The notes under the pieces are model-generated. The model did no database searches and was not told where the DNA came from. It saw only the letters and a list, made by a program, of their open reading frames with translations. A stretch of DNA of 64,000 nucleotides from Oscillospiraceae bacterium (GTDB lineage Bacteria; Bacillota; Clostridia; Oscillospirales; Acutalibacteraceae), in contig SVOC01000014.1 in NCBI GenBank assembly GCA_015066625.1, positions 1 through 64,000 on the forward strand. The letters run 5' to 3'. This document shows positions 38,105 to 46,765 of the stretch, one piece after another (the first letter of the stretch is position 1; every line of letters starts with the position of its first letter). The translations under genes and the position numbers were made by a program.

Positions 38105-38133
38105 TTGACAACACCGTGTTTGTATGATAGAAT
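38105..38133 (+). promoter_or_regulatory. Promoter of the valS T-box transcript
   Basis: TTGACA, 17-bp spacer, TAGAAT, with predicted start near 38140. Confidence 0.83.
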
Positions 38134-38139
38134 ATCAAA

Positions 38140-38416
38140 AACTTAATATAAAGGTTTTGACGGGGAGGGCGGCATAAAGTGCGTTCTCAGAGAGTCGGCG
38201 GCAGGTGAGAGCCGATGAACAGCGTATGTCAGTTGTAGCCCCCGAGCCGAAGGGAAGAAAGCTTTAAGCGAGTAGAACCCTTCCGTGATTGCTGCGTTAA
38301 TGCATAGGGCTTGTCAGAGCCCAAAGAGCGGCGCTTTTCGGCGCAATTTGAGTGGTACCGCGGGTATGATTTATTACTCGTCTCATTGATTTTATTATCT
38401 GTGAGGCGAGTTTTTT
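38140..38416 (+). promoter_or_regulatory. T-box riboswitch leader of valS (valine)
   Basis: The T-box core gTGGTACCGCGGG lies at 38351-38364. A terminator, ctcgtctca / tgaggcgag followed by six Ts (38377-38416), precedes the valS ribosome site. Distal stem I elements CAGAGAG and GGTGAGAGCC are visible near 38195-38220. The specifier is read as GTA in gttgtagcccccgagcc, exactly 6 nt before GAGCC as in the proS leader. Uncharged tRNA-Val should stabilise the antiterminator and allow valS expression. Confidence 0.94.
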
Positions 38417-38447
38417 CGTTTCACAAAAAGAAAGGATTGATTTCAGA

Positions 38448-41141
38448 ATGGCAAAAGAGCTTGCCAAGCAGTACGATCCCAAAAATGTTGAGGATCGTAT
38501 TTACGACTTCTGGCTGAAGGGAAAGTATTTCCACGCCAAAACAGAAAATGACAAAAAACCTTACACAATCGTTATTCCTCCTCCCAACATCACGGGTCAG
38601 CTTCATATGGGTCACGCCCTTGACAACACTCTGCAGGATATCCTTATCCGCTGGAGAAGAATGCAGGGTTATGACGCTCTTTGGCTTCCAGGCACAGACC
38701 ACGCTTCAATCGCAACCGAAGCAAAGATTGTTGAAGCTATGGCAGCGGAAGGTCTTACAAAGGATGATCTCGGCAGAGACGGTTTCCTTGTCCGCGCATG
38801 GGATTGGAAAGAAAAGTACGGCGGACGCATCATTGAACAGCTTAAGAAGATGGGCTCGTCCTGTGACTGGGACAGAGAGCGTTTCACTCTTGACGAAGGC
38901 TGCAGCAGAGCGGTTCGTGAAGTATTCGTAAGACTTTACGAAAAAGACCTTATTTACAGAGGCAACAGAATGGTTAACTGGTGCCCCTACTGTAATACAT
39001 CAATCTCCGATGCTGAGGTTGATTATGACGAGCAGGACGGTAACTTCTGGCATCTTCTTTACACCGTTAAAGAAACAGGCGAGCAGCTTGAACTTGCTAC
39101 CACCAGACCCGAAACAATGCTCGGTGATACAGCAGTTGCAATTAACGCAGAGGATGAAAGATATGCACATCTTCACGGCTGCCACGTAATTCTTCCTCTT
39201 CTCAATAAAGAAATTCCCATTGTTTGCGACGAGCACGCAGATATGACAAAGGGTACCGGTGTTGTTAAGATTACACCTGCCCATGACCCCAACGACTTCG
39301 AGGTCGGCAGACGCCATAACCTGCCTATGGTAAGAACATTTACCTATGACGGTTATATGACAGGCGCGGCAGATAAGGCTGTTTATGATGAGCTTGTTGC
39401 AAGCGGCAAGGCTGCGGCAGATGAGCCCGAAGTTCTTGATTGCGGAAAGTATGCAGGTATGACTACCGCAGAGGCAAGAAAGGCAATCCTCAAAGACCTT
39501 GAAGAAGGCGGATATATCAAGTATATCGAGCCCATCAAGCACGAGGTCGGCACCTGCTACCGTTGCCACACCAACATTGAGCCCATGATTTCAAAGCAGT
39601 GGTTTGTTCGTATGGAACCCCTTGCAAAGCCTGCTATTGAAGCTGTAGAAAAGGGCGAAACTGTTTTTGTTCCCGAAAGATTTACAAAGAACTATATGAA
39701 CTGGATGAGAGGTACCCGTGACTGGTGTATCTCCCGTCAGCTCTGGTGGGGTCACCGTATTCCTGCCTGGTACTGTGCGGATTGCGGCGCGGCTACCGTT
39801 TCAAAGACCGATATCGATTGCTGTCCTCACTGTTCAAGCAAGAATATTGAGCAGGACGGCGATACACTTGATACCTGGTTCTCATCAGCTCTCTGGCCCT
39901 TCTCAACCCTTGGCTGGCCCGATGAAACAAGCGACCTCAAACACTACTACCCCACAAGTACACTTGTTACAGGCTACGATATCATCGGTTTCTGGGTAAG
40001 CCGTATGATATTCTCGGCTCTTGAATATACAGGTCAGGTTCCCTTCGATACCGTTCTTATTCACGGTCTTGTCAGAGATGCTCAGGGCAGAAAGATGTCA
40101 AAGTCACTTGGTAACGGTATTGATCCTCTTGAAATCATTGATCAGTACGGTGCAGATGCTCTCAGACTTACTCTTGCAACAGGTAACAGCCCCGGAAACG
40201 ATATGAGATTCTCAGACGAAAAGGTAAGTGCAAGCCGTAACTTTGCAAATAAGCTGTGGAACGCATCAAGATTCATTCTTATGAACATCGGTGATGATGA
40301 AATTCCCTGTCAGCTTCCCGCAGAGCTTGCTCTTGAAGATAAGTGGGTTATCAGCCTTGTTAACCGTCTTGCAAAGGAAGTTACCGATAATCTTGAAAAG
40401 TTTGAACTCGGTATTGCCATTGCGAAGCTTTATGATTTTATCTGGGATGTATTCTGCGATTGGTACATTGAAATTGCAAAAATCCGTCTTCAGAAGGGTG
40501 GAGATGAAGCACAGACCGCAAAGCAGGTTCTTGTCTGGGTTATGGATAAAATCCTTAAACTTCTTCATCCCTTTATGCCTTTTATTACAGAAGAAATCTG
40601 GCAGACAATTCCTCACAACGGCGAATCAATTATGATTTCCGCCTGGCCTGAATTTGACGATGCACTTTCATTCTCGGCGGAAGAAGCTGAAATGGAACGC
40701 ATTATGACTGCTGTACGTGCAATCCGTAACCGCAGAGCAGAGATGAATGTACCTCCTTCAAAGAAGGCGAAGGTTTATATTGCGACATCCTATAAGTCAA
40801 CCTTTGAGCAGGGCGGTGTATTTATGCAGCGACTTGCAAGCGCATCAGAGGTTGAGGTTGCAGACAGCTTTGAGCTTGAGGGTGCGGTTTGCATCGTTAC
40901 TCAGGATGCAAAGATTTACATTCCTATGGGTGAACTTGTTGATTTTGAAGCTGAAAAAGCAAGACTCAACAAGGAGCTTGAAGCAGTGCAGAAGGACCTT
41001 GATTTTGTAAACAACAAGCTTTCAAATGAAAACTTTGTTGCCAAGGCTCCCGCAAATGTTGTTGCGGCACAGCGTGAGGCTGCTGCAAAATATGCAGAAA
41101 AAATTGCAATGCTCAAAGAAAGTATCGCAAAGTTAGGTTAA
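38448..41141 (+). CDS. valS: Valyl-tRNA synthetase
   Basis: 897-residue class I aminoacyl-tRNA synthetase for tRNA-Val. The HIGH-type motif is in PNITGQLHMGHAL near residue 48 and the KMSKS motif in QGRKMSKSLGNG near residue 550. The CP1 editing domain (TTRPETMLGDTAVA near residue 225) lies between them, and a C-terminal coiled-coil arm (FEAEKARLNKELEAVQKDL) ends the protein, as usual for ValRS. AAAGGA precedes ATG 38448. Controlled by the T-box leader; folC follows after a small hairpin. Confidence 0.98.
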   Translation: MAKELAKQYDPKNVEDRIYDFWLKGKYFHAKTENDKKPYTIVIPPPNITGQLHMGHALDNTLQDILIRWRRMQGYDALWLPGTDHASIATEAKIVEAMAAEGLTKDDLGRDGFLVRAWDWKEKYGGRIIEQLKKMGSSCDWDRERFTLDEGCSRAVREVFVRLYEKDLIYRGNRMVNWCPYCNTSISDAEVDYDEQDGNFWHLLYTVKETGEQLELATTRPETMLGDTAVAINAEDERYAHLHGCHVILPLLNKEIPIVCDEHADMTKGTGVVKITPAHDPNDFEVGRRHNLPMVRTFTYDGYMTGAADKAVYDELVASGKAAADEPEVLDCGKYAGMTTAEARKAILKDLEEGGYIKYIEPIKHEVGTCYRCHTNIEPMISKQWFVRMEPLAKPAIEAVEKGETVFVPERFTKNYMNWMRGTRDWCISRQLWWGHRIPAWYCADCGAATVSKTDIDCCPHCSSKNIEQDGDTLDTWFSSALWPFSTLGWPDETSDLKHYYPTSTLVTGYDIIGFWVSRMIFSALEYTGQVPFDTVLIHGLVRDAQGRKMSKSLGNGIDPLEIIDQYGADALRLTLATGNSPGNDMRFSDEKVSASRNFANKLWNASRFILMNIGDDEIPCQLPAELALEDKWVISLVNRLAKEVTDNLEKFELGIAIAKLYDFIWDVFCDWYIEIAKIRLQKGGDEAQTAKQVLVWVMDKILKLLHPFMPFITEEIWQTIPHNGESIMISAWPEFDDALSFSAEEAEMERIMTAVRAIRNRRAEMNVPPSKKAKVYIATSYKSTFEQGGVFMQRLASASEVEVADSFELEGAVCIVTQDAKIYIPMGELVDFEAEKARLNKELEAVQKDLDFVNNKLSNENFVAKAPANVVAAQREAAAKYAEKIAMLKESIAKLG

Positions 41142-41150
41142 AATCATTAC

Positions 41151-41175
41151 GAGCCCGAGGTGTGTCCTCGGGCTC
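41151..41175 (+). terminator. Hairpin between valS and folC (weak terminator or processing site)
   Basis: Perfect 10-bp stem gagcccgagg / cctcgggctc with a 5-nt loop, but without a T tract on either strand, so efficient termination is doubtful. Confidence 0.5.
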
Positions 41176-41192
41176 AAAAAGCAGGTGTGACT

Positions 41193-42470
41193 ATGAATTG
41201 CAACGAGGCAATAGAATATATTCATTCTCTCGAAAAATTTGGCATAAAGCCCGGTATGGAGCGTATCCGCGCCCTTTGTGCGGAGCTTGGCAATCCTCAG
41301 GAAAAACTCAAAATAATTCATGTTGCAGGCACTAACGGCAAAGGTTCAACCTCAACAATCATTTCCAACATTCTCCGTCAGAGCGGGTATAATACGGGTC
41401 TGTTTATTTCACCCTATGTTACCGATTTCCGCGAAAGAATACAGTATAACGGCAATATGATTGAGAAAAACGAGCTTGCAGAGTGCGTTGAAAAAGTAAA
41501 AGAAGCCATAGATAAGCTTGCCTTGCAGGATATACAGCCTACGGAATTTGAAGCGATTACAGCGGCGGCTTTCCTTTATTTTAAAAAGAAAAACTGTGAT
41601 TTCGTTGTGCTTGAAGTGGGTCTGGGAGGCAGGCTTGATTCAACCAATGTCATTGTTGCACCTTATGTCAGCGTCATAACAAGCATATCTCTCGATCACA
41701 CCGCAATCCTCGGCGATACCGTTGAAGAAATTGCTGCGGAAAAATGCGGTATAATCAAATTCGGTGCGGAAACCGTTGCCTACCCGTTTCAGGATGAAAA
41801 GGCAATGGCGGTTATCCGTGAAACCTGCAAAAACAAACTCAATGAACTCCGTGTTCCCGATATAAGCAAACTCACCGTAAAAGAAGAACGGCTTGAAGGT
41901 ACTTGCGCCGTGTATGACGGTATGGAATTCCTTCTTCCTCTTGCAGGCGAACATATGATATACAATGCCTGCACCGCCATCGAAGCTGTGCGCTCACTGT
42001 CAAGGCTTGCCGTTGAAATTCCCGATGATGCGATTATCGGGGGTATCGAAAAATCTGTTATGCCTGCACGTACGGAGCTGATAAAGAAAAAGCCCGTTAT
42101 CATTCTTGACGGCGGTCACAATGAAGGCTGTGCAAATGCTCTCAGCACTTCTATAAAGAAACATCTTGCAGGCAAAAGAATAATTATGCTCAGCTCAATG
42201 ATGGCAGATAAAGATTATAAATCATACCTGAGCATAGTTGCACCTCTTGCACAGACGTTTATCGCCACAAAAGCGGATGTTCCCAGAGCACTCGGCAGTG
42301 ATGAACTTTGCGAAAGCGCAAAGGCATACTGCGACAACTGCTATTCCGTTGCTGACCCTGTTAAAGCCGTTGCGGCGGCAAGGAATATTATGCAGTCTGA
42401 CGATGTGCTTATTGTGTGCGGTTCATTCTACCTTGCAGGTGAAATCAGAGATTGCTTGCTTAATTTTTGA
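41193..42470 (+). CDS. folC: Bifunctional folylpolyglutamate synthase / dihydrofolate synthase
   Basis: 425-residue Mur-ligase-family enzyme that adds glutamate to dihydropteroate and folates. The ATP-binding loop HVAGTNGKGSTS is near residue 45; SPYVTDFRERI and LEVGLGGRLDSTN near residues 75 and 145 are typical FolC motifs, and LDGGHNEGCANAL starts the C-terminal domain. I start at ATG 41193 after GCAGGTGTGA. It may be transcribed with valS because the intervening hairpin lacks a T tract. A stronger terminator follows at 42504. Confidence 0.93.
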   Translation: MNCNEAIEYIHSLEKFGIKPGMERIRALCAELGNPQEKLKIIHVAGTNGKGSTSTIISNILRQSGYNTGLFISPYVTDFRERIQYNGNMIEKNELAECVEKVKEAIDKLALQDIQPTEFEAITAAAFLYFKKKNCDFVVLEVGLGGRLDSTNVIVAPYVSVITSISLDHTAILGDTVEEIAAEKCGIIKFGAETVAYPFQDEKAMAVIRETCKNKLNELRVPDISKLTVKEERLEGTCAVYDGMEFLLPLAGEHMIYNACTAIEAVRSLSRLAVEIPDDAIIGGIEKSVMPARTELIKKKPVIILDGGHNEGCANALSTSIKKHLAGKRIIMLSSMMADKDYKSYLSIVAPLAQTFIATKADVPRALGSDELCESAKAYCDNCYSVADPVKAVAAARNIMQSDDVLIVCGSFYLAGEIRDCLLNF

Positions 42471-42503
42471 ATAATATAATTTTCGACCGATATTTTATTA
42501 CAA

Positions 42504-42537
42504 ATCCCTTATCCTATGCGGTAAGGGATATTTTTTT
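42504..42537 (+). terminator. Terminator after folC or attenuator ahead of spoIIAA
   Basis: 8-bp stem atccctta / taagggat with a 10-nt loop, followed by atttttttg. It ends only 17 nt before the spoIIAA start, with the ribosome site AAGGAG immediately after. Confidence 0.75.
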
Positions 42538-42553
42538 GCAAAGGAGTGTAAAA

Positions 42554-42865
42554 ATGGCAATAAAGATTTCATCAACTCCCGTCAGGGTTACCGTTGAACT
42601 CAGCGGAGAAATAGATCATCACAATGCCGCTGCGTTAAGGCTTGAAGCCGATGAAGCCATCCAGAAGGCTCTTGCACCAAATGTGCGCCTTGACTTCGGA
42701 GAAGTGACTTTTATGGACAGCTCGGGCATAGGCTTTGTGCTGGGCAGATACAGAATAGCTGAAAGCTACGGCGGTAATATTGAGGTAGTCAATCTGTCGG
42801 GCAGGAATTATTCCATGATGAAGCTTGCAGGGCTGGACAGGCTCGTAACATTAAAAAGGAAGTGA
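42554..42865 (+). CDS. spoIIAA: Anti-sigma F factor antagonist SpoIIAA-like (STAS)
   Basis: 103-residue STAS-domain protein. FMDSSGIGFVLGRY near residue 55 carries the Ser that SpoIIAB phosphorylates and SpoIIE dephosphorylates; unphosphorylated protein pulls SpoIIAB away from sigma F in the forespore. I start at ATG 42554 with AAGGAG 7 nt upstream; the longer track ORF runs through the hairpin. First gene of the three-gene spoIIA operon, a direct marker of endospore formation. Confidence 0.92.
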   Translation: MAIKISSTPVRVTVELSGEIDHHNAAALRLEADEAIQKALAPNVRLDFGEVTFMDSSGIGFVLGRYRIAESYGGNIEVVNLSGRNYSMMKLAGLDRLVTLKRK

Positions 42866-42869
42866 AGAA

Positions 42870-43319
42870 ATGAAAGCGATTAATGAAATGAGATTGCAGA
42901 TTGAAAGCAGGTCAGTAAATGAGGCGTTTGCCAGGGCAACTGTAGCTGCATTTGCGGCACAGCTTGATCCCAATATTGAAGAAATATCCGATATCAAAAC
43001 TGCCGTCAGCGAGGCTGTCACAAACTGCATTGTCCATGCCTATAAGGAAAGTGTGGGCAGAATTTACATATGGGCGGCAATTTATGAAAACGGCTGCTTT
43101 AAAGTGAAAATCAGAGATAAAGGCTGCGGAATTGAAGATATAAAGCAGGCAATGGAGCCGCTATTTACAACTCTCGGCGGCGAGAGAGCAGGTCTGGGTT
43201 TTGCGGTTATGGAAAGCTTTTGCGACAGAATCAAGGTAATCTCAAAGGTTGGTAAGGGTACAACGGTAACCCTGGAAAAGCACTTTAAAGGGCGTGACGC
43301 AGATAATGACCGCGGCTAA
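42870..43319 (+). CDS. spoIIAB: Anti-sigma F factor SpoIIAB-like serine kinase
   Basis: 149-residue GHKL-fold protein that holds sigma F inactive and phosphorylates SpoIIAA. ATP-binding boxes are intact: EAVTNCIVHAY (N box) near residue 50, IRDKGCGIED (G1) near residue 87, and GERAGLGFAVM (G2) near residue 110. AGGAAG lies before ATG 42870, 4 bp after spoIIAA. Its end overlaps sigF, a common arrangement that couples synthesis of factor and anti-factor. Confidence 0.94.
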   Translation: MKAINEMRLQIESRSVNEAFARATVAAFAAQLDPNIEEISDIKTAVSEAVTNCIVHAYKESVGRIYIWAAIYENGCFKVKIRDKGCGIEDIKQAMEPLFTTLGGERAGLGFAVMESFCDRIKVISKVGKGTTVTLEKHFKGRDADNDRG

Positions 43320-43968
43320 TGAAAAAAGAAATAAGCTGGTTGAAAATAATCTTGGTCTTGTTCATTCCTGTGCAAACCGTTTCAGGGGCAGGGGAGCCGA
43401 ATATGACGATTTGTTTCAGGCGGGCTGTGTAGGTCTTATCAAAGCGGCGGATAATTTTGATGAATCGAGAGGCTTTTCTTTTTCGACCTATGCCGTGCCC
43501 GTTATTCTCGGGGAGATACGGCGCATATTCCGTGACGGAGGTACGGTAAAAGTAGGTCGGGCAATAAAAGAAAAATCAAGGACTGCATTAAAGAAAAAAG
43601 AAGAGATCTCCGTTGAGCTGGGCAGAGAGCCCACCATAGGGGAGCTTGCCGAATGTCTCGGTATTGATACTGCCGAAACGGCAATGCTGCTCAATGCGTC
43701 GTTACCTGCAGTTTCGCTTACGGTAGGCGAAGACGGTGAAAACCAGCTTGAAATTCCTGTTGATTCTCCCGAAAATGAAATATCGGATTTGCTTGCACTG
43801 CGTCAGGTGCTTCTGAAGCTTGATGAGCGTGACAGAAAAATGATAGAGCTTCGGTATTTCAGAGGGCTTACTCAATCAAAAACCGCAATTCGGCTCGGTA
43901 TGACACAGGTGCAGGTTTCAAGGCGCGAAAAGGCGGTGCTTGAAGGTATGAGAAAAAAATTAATTTAG
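43306..43968 (+). CDS. sigF: RNA polymerase sporulation sigma factor F
   Basis: 220-residue sigma-70 family factor of the SigF/SigG group, forespore-specific. Region 2 reads DDLFQAGCVGLIKAADNF and FSFSTYAVPVILGEIRR; region 3 lies in REPTIGELAECLG; the region 4 helix-turn-helix is GLTQSKTAIRLGMTQVQVSR. Position after spoIIAA and spoIIAB identifies it as sigma F rather than G. The start is either GTG 43294 (track) or ATG 43306; both overlap spoIIAB and neither has a perfect ribosome site, so translation is probably coupled. Confidence 0.93.
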   Translation: MTAANEKRNKLVENNLGLVHSCANRFRGRGAEYDDLFQAGCVGLIKAADNFDESRGFSFSTYAVPVILGEIRRIFRDGGTVKVGRAIKEKSRTALKKKEEISVELGREPTIGELAECLGIDTAETAMLLNASLPAVSLTVGEDGENQLEIPVDSPENEISDLLALRQVLLKLDERDRKMIELRYFRGLTQSKTAIRLGMTQVQVSRREKAVLEGMRKKLI

Positions 43969-43970
43969 CA

Positions 43971-43999
43971 TTGACAAAACTCTTCAATAAATGTAAACT
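43971..43999 (+). promoter_or_regulatory. Promoter of the DapA-like gene
   Basis: TTGACA, 17-bp spacer, TAAACT, beginning 2 bp after the sigF stop. Confidence 0.6.
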
Positions 44000-44004
44000 T
44001 AATT

Positions 44005-44036
44005 GCGGCAGGGTTCTGCCGCTTATTTTTATTTTT
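44005..44036 (+). terminator. Terminator of the spoIIA operon
   Basis: Perfect 7-bp stem gcggcag / ctgccgc with a 4-nt loop, then ttatttttattttt. It lies at or just after the predicted start of the next transcript. Confidence 0.75.
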
Positions 44037-44048
44037 GGAGTGATTTAT

Positions 44049-44969
44049 GTGATTAAAGGTATTCCCAACGGTGTATACCCCACAATGGTAACCCCTTTCA
44101 CCAAAGATAACAAGGTAGATTATAACGGTGTTCTGCAGATTATTGAATGGTATGAAAAAAACGGTGTTGACGGCATATTTGCAATCTGCCAGTCCAGCGA
44201 AATATTCTTTCTCTCATTTGAGGAAAGACTTGAACTGCTCAGATTCATTATGAAAAACAAGCCTGCCGATATGGTTGTTGTTGCATCGGGTCACACCGCA
44301 GATGAGCTTGACAGACAGATTTATGAAGCAAATGCATTTATAAATGAAGGCATTGATGCATATGTTTTTATTGCAAACCGTTTTGCAAAGCAGGATGAGG
44401 ATGACTCTGTATTTATTCGCAACTACGAAAAAATGGTTTCTTCGATTCCCGAAATAGGTTTGGGAATTTATGAGTGTCCTTACCCTTACAAGCGTATTAT
44501 GACCCCCGAAACCCTCAGGCACTGTGCTCTTGACGGCAGACTTAAATTCCTCAAAGATACCTGTTGCCGTATTGGAAAAATTGAAGCAAAACTCAAAGCG
44601 GTTGAGGGTCTCGGACTTAAAATATACAATGCAAACTCTGCAACTCTTCTTGAATCTCTCAGAGCAGGCTGTGCAGGCTTTTCAGGCGTTATGGCAAACT
44701 TCCATCCTGAAATGTATTCCTGGCTTTGCAAGAATTATGAAAAAGAGCCCGAAAAAGCAGAGAAGGTGCAGGCTTTCCTTGCCTTTGCTTCACTTGCCGA
44801 GTGTCAGATGTATCCCGTAAATGCAAAGTATCATATGGGTCTCTGCGGTCTTGATGTAGGCTATGATTGCCGTGTGAAGGATGCATCTTTATTCACAGAA
44901 GGTAACAAAAAAGAGATAAATCAGATGTATATAGTTGAAAAAATGTTCAAAGAAATGCTCGGAATCTGA
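44049..44969 (+). CDS. Dihydrodipicolinate synthase / N-acetylneuraminate lyase family aldolase
   Basis: 306-residue class I aldolase of the DapA/NanA TIM-barrel family. YPTMVTPFTKD near residue 10 and the Schiff-base Lys in LKFLKDTC near residue 165 are recognisable; the Tyr segment reads YECPYPYK where true DapA has YNVPxRT. The substrate-loop residues also differ (CQSSEIFF instead of GTTGES), so this is not the lysine-pathway enzyme, which is encoded at 59854. It more likely cleaves a sugar acid such as a sialic or keto-deoxy acid. Start GTG 44049 with TTGGAG 8 nt upstream. Confidence 0.83.
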   Translation: MIKGIPNGVYPTMVTPFTKDNKVDYNGVLQIIEWYEKNGVDGIFAICQSSEIFFLSFEERLELLRFIMKNKPADMVVVASGHTADELDRQIYEANAFINEGIDAYVFIANRFAKQDEDDSVFIRNYEKMVSSIPEIGLGIYECPYPYKRIMTPETLRHCALDGRLKFLKDTCCRIGKIEAKLKAVEGLGLKIYNANSATLLESLRAGCAGFSGVMANFHPEMYSWLCKNYEKEPEKAEKVQAFLAFASLAECQMYPVNAKYHMGLCGLDVGYDCRVKDASLFTEGNKKEINQMYIVEKMFKEMLGI

Positions 44970-45009
44970 TTTTTGTTACAAATTTATACATAATGAACCG
45001 AAAATGTGG

Positions 45010-45038
45010 TTGATTTGTAAACTTTTATATGTTAAAAT
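45010..45038 (+). promoter_or_regulatory. Promoter of the 45085 gene
   Basis: TTGATT, 17-bp spacer, TAAAAT, followed by a short leader and GGAGG. Confidence 0.68.
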
Positions 45039-45084
45039 TATCATGTAGCAATTTGACAAAATAAACTTTTTGGAGGAATTCAAA

Positions 45085-46632
45085 ATGGCACAGAAAAAGA
45101 CCGTATTCCTGACCGGTGCTTCGGGTACAATGGGTTGGGAAGGCTTCAATCAGCTTTACGCAAAGAAGGATAAGTTCAACATCGTTGTTCTTCTCCGTGA
45201 CAGCGAAAAGAACAGAAAGCAGTTTGCTCCCTATATGAACGATCCTTCGGTTAAGATTGTTTGGGGCGACCTCAAAAGGTATGAAAGCGTTCTTGAATGT
45301 GTAAACGGTGCGGATTATGTTCTTCATGTCGGCGGTATGGTATCACCCGCTGCTGACTATTATCCCATCAACACAATCAAAACAAACGTTGGTGCTGCAA
45401 AGAATATCGTTGCTGCCGTTAAGGCTCAGCCCGATCCCGATGCAGTAAAGGTTGTTTACATCGGTACAGTTGCCGAGACCGGTGAAAGAGATGATCCCAT
45501 CCATTGGGCACGTACAGGCGACCCTGTTAAAATCAGCATTTATGACCACTATGCAACATCAAAGGTTCTTGCAGAATCAGTTTTTGCAGAGTCAGGTCTC
45601 AAGTACTGGGTATCACTCCGTCAGTCAGGTATCCTTTACCCCGAAATTCTTAAAAATATGGAACCCATTATGTATCACGTTGTTATCAACGGTGTTCTTG
45701 AATGGGCAACAGTTGAAGATTCAGGCCGTCTTCTTGTTAATGTTTGCGGTGACGATGTTCCCGAAGAATTCTGGAGAAGATTCTATAATATCGGTTCAGG
45801 TGCTCAGTACAGAATTACAAACATGGAATTTGAACAGCTTCTTCTCGGCGATTGCGGTCTCGGTCTCGGTGATCCCAAAAAGCTCTTTGACCCCGATTGG
45901 TTCATTACCCGCAACTTCCACGGTCAGTGGTACCTTGACTCTGATGTTCTCGAGAATTATCTTCATTTCAGAGCCTATACTCCCATCAAGGATTATTTCA
46001 AGAGCATGATGAACAGAGTTGAATGGTTCTATAAGCTTGCTAAGCTTGCAAAGCCCTTCGCATTTGCTGTTAAGCCCTTTATGAAGAAGATTGCTCAGAC
46101 TCCCGTCTACGGTACACTCTGGTGGAAAGCAAACAACGTTGAACCCAGAATCAACGCTTATGTAGGCTCAATGGAGAAGTGGAATTCAATCGGCAGCGAT
46201 TGGAGCAAGGTTAAGGTTTACCGTCCCAATGATGATCCCTCAAAGGCTCTCGTTCTTGATCACGGTTATGATGAAACCAAGGACTTTGATTCACTTACTC
46301 TCGAAGACCTTCAGAAGGCAGCTGCATTCAGAGGCGGCGAATGCCTTGCAACAGAAATCGTTGATATGTATACTCCCATTCTCTGGAAGTGTGCTCACGG
46401 TCACGAGTTCATGATGTCACCCAACCTTGTTCTCCGCGGCGGTCACTGGTGCCCCGAAGAGCTTCCCTCAACACTTGAAAAGTGCGAGCAGAAGAAATTC
46501 CGTTGGGCATATGATGACGAAGCTAAGGTTAACCCCTTCTTTGCACAGGTTTGGTATCCTCTTCATGACAAGAGCGAAAACAACGTATACACCGAAGAAA
46601 TCTACAAGGATTTCAAGGAATACAAGAACTGA
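45085..46632 (+). CDS. NAD-dependent epimerase/dehydratase with a long C-terminal extension
   Basis: 515 residues. The first 330 form an extended SDR: Rossmann motif FLTGASGTMGWEGF at the N-terminus, GGMVSPAADY, and the catalytic YxxxK as YATSKVL near residue 155. The remaining 180 residues are unusual. Residues about 435-458 (CAHGHEF, then GGHWCPEE) resemble a treble-clef zinc ribbon of the C-x3-H...WCPxC kind, but the last Cys is missing. Codon choice is strongly biased toward frequent codons here, suggesting high expression. GGAGG precedes ATG 45085. Own promoter and terminator. Substrate unknown. Confidence 0.82.
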   Translation: MAQKKTVFLTGASGTMGWEGFNQLYAKKDKFNIVVLLRDSEKNRKQFAPYMNDPSVKIVWGDLKRYESVLECVNGADYVLHVGGMVSPAADYYPINTIKTNVGAAKNIVAAVKAQPDPDAVKVVYIGTVAETGERDDPIHWARTGDPVKISIYDHYATSKVLAESVFAESGLKYWVSLRQSGILYPEILKNMEPIMYHVVINGVLEWATVEDSGRLLVNVCGDDVPEEFWRRFYNIGSGAQYRITNMEFEQLLLGDCGLGLGDPKKLFDPDWFITRNFHGQWYLDSDVLENYLHFRAYTPIKDYFKSMMNRVEWFYKLAKLAKPFAFAVKPFMKKIAQTPVYGTLWWKANNVEPRINAYVGSMEKWNSIGSDWSKVKVYRPNDDPSKALVLDHGYDETKDFDSLTLEDLQKAAAFRGGECLATEIVDMYTPILWKCAHGHEFMMSPNLVLRGGHWCPEELPSTLEKCEQKKFRWAYDDEAKVNPFFAQVWYPLHDKSENNVYTEEIYKDFKEYKN

Positions 46633-46648
46633 TTTTAATACTTACAAA

Positions 46649-46680
46649 GGCGTCTTTCCTTGTGAAAGGCGCCATTTTTC
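46649..46680 (+). terminator. Terminator after the 45085 gene
   Basis: 10-bp stem ggcgtctttc / gaaaggcgcc with one G-T wobble and a 5-nt loop, followed by atttttc. Confidence 0.8.
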
Positions 46681-46700
46681 TTGTTTTATAAAAATTGTTA

Positions 46701-46729
46701 TTGTAACAGCAGAAGTAATGTGATAAAAT
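46701..46729 (+). promoter_or_regulatory. Promoter of the SBP-GH27 operon
   Basis: TTGTAA, 17-bp spacer, TAAAAT with ATGTGA immediately upstream of the -10 element. Confidence 0.7.
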
Positions 46730-46765
46730 AAAACCATCAAATAAAAATGAGGCAGTATTGGTTTT

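Noticed and set aside
41151-41175. Strong terminator between valS and folC
   Set aside because: The stem is perfect but is followed by As on the plus strand and has no T tract on either strand, so I kept it only as a weak hairpin.
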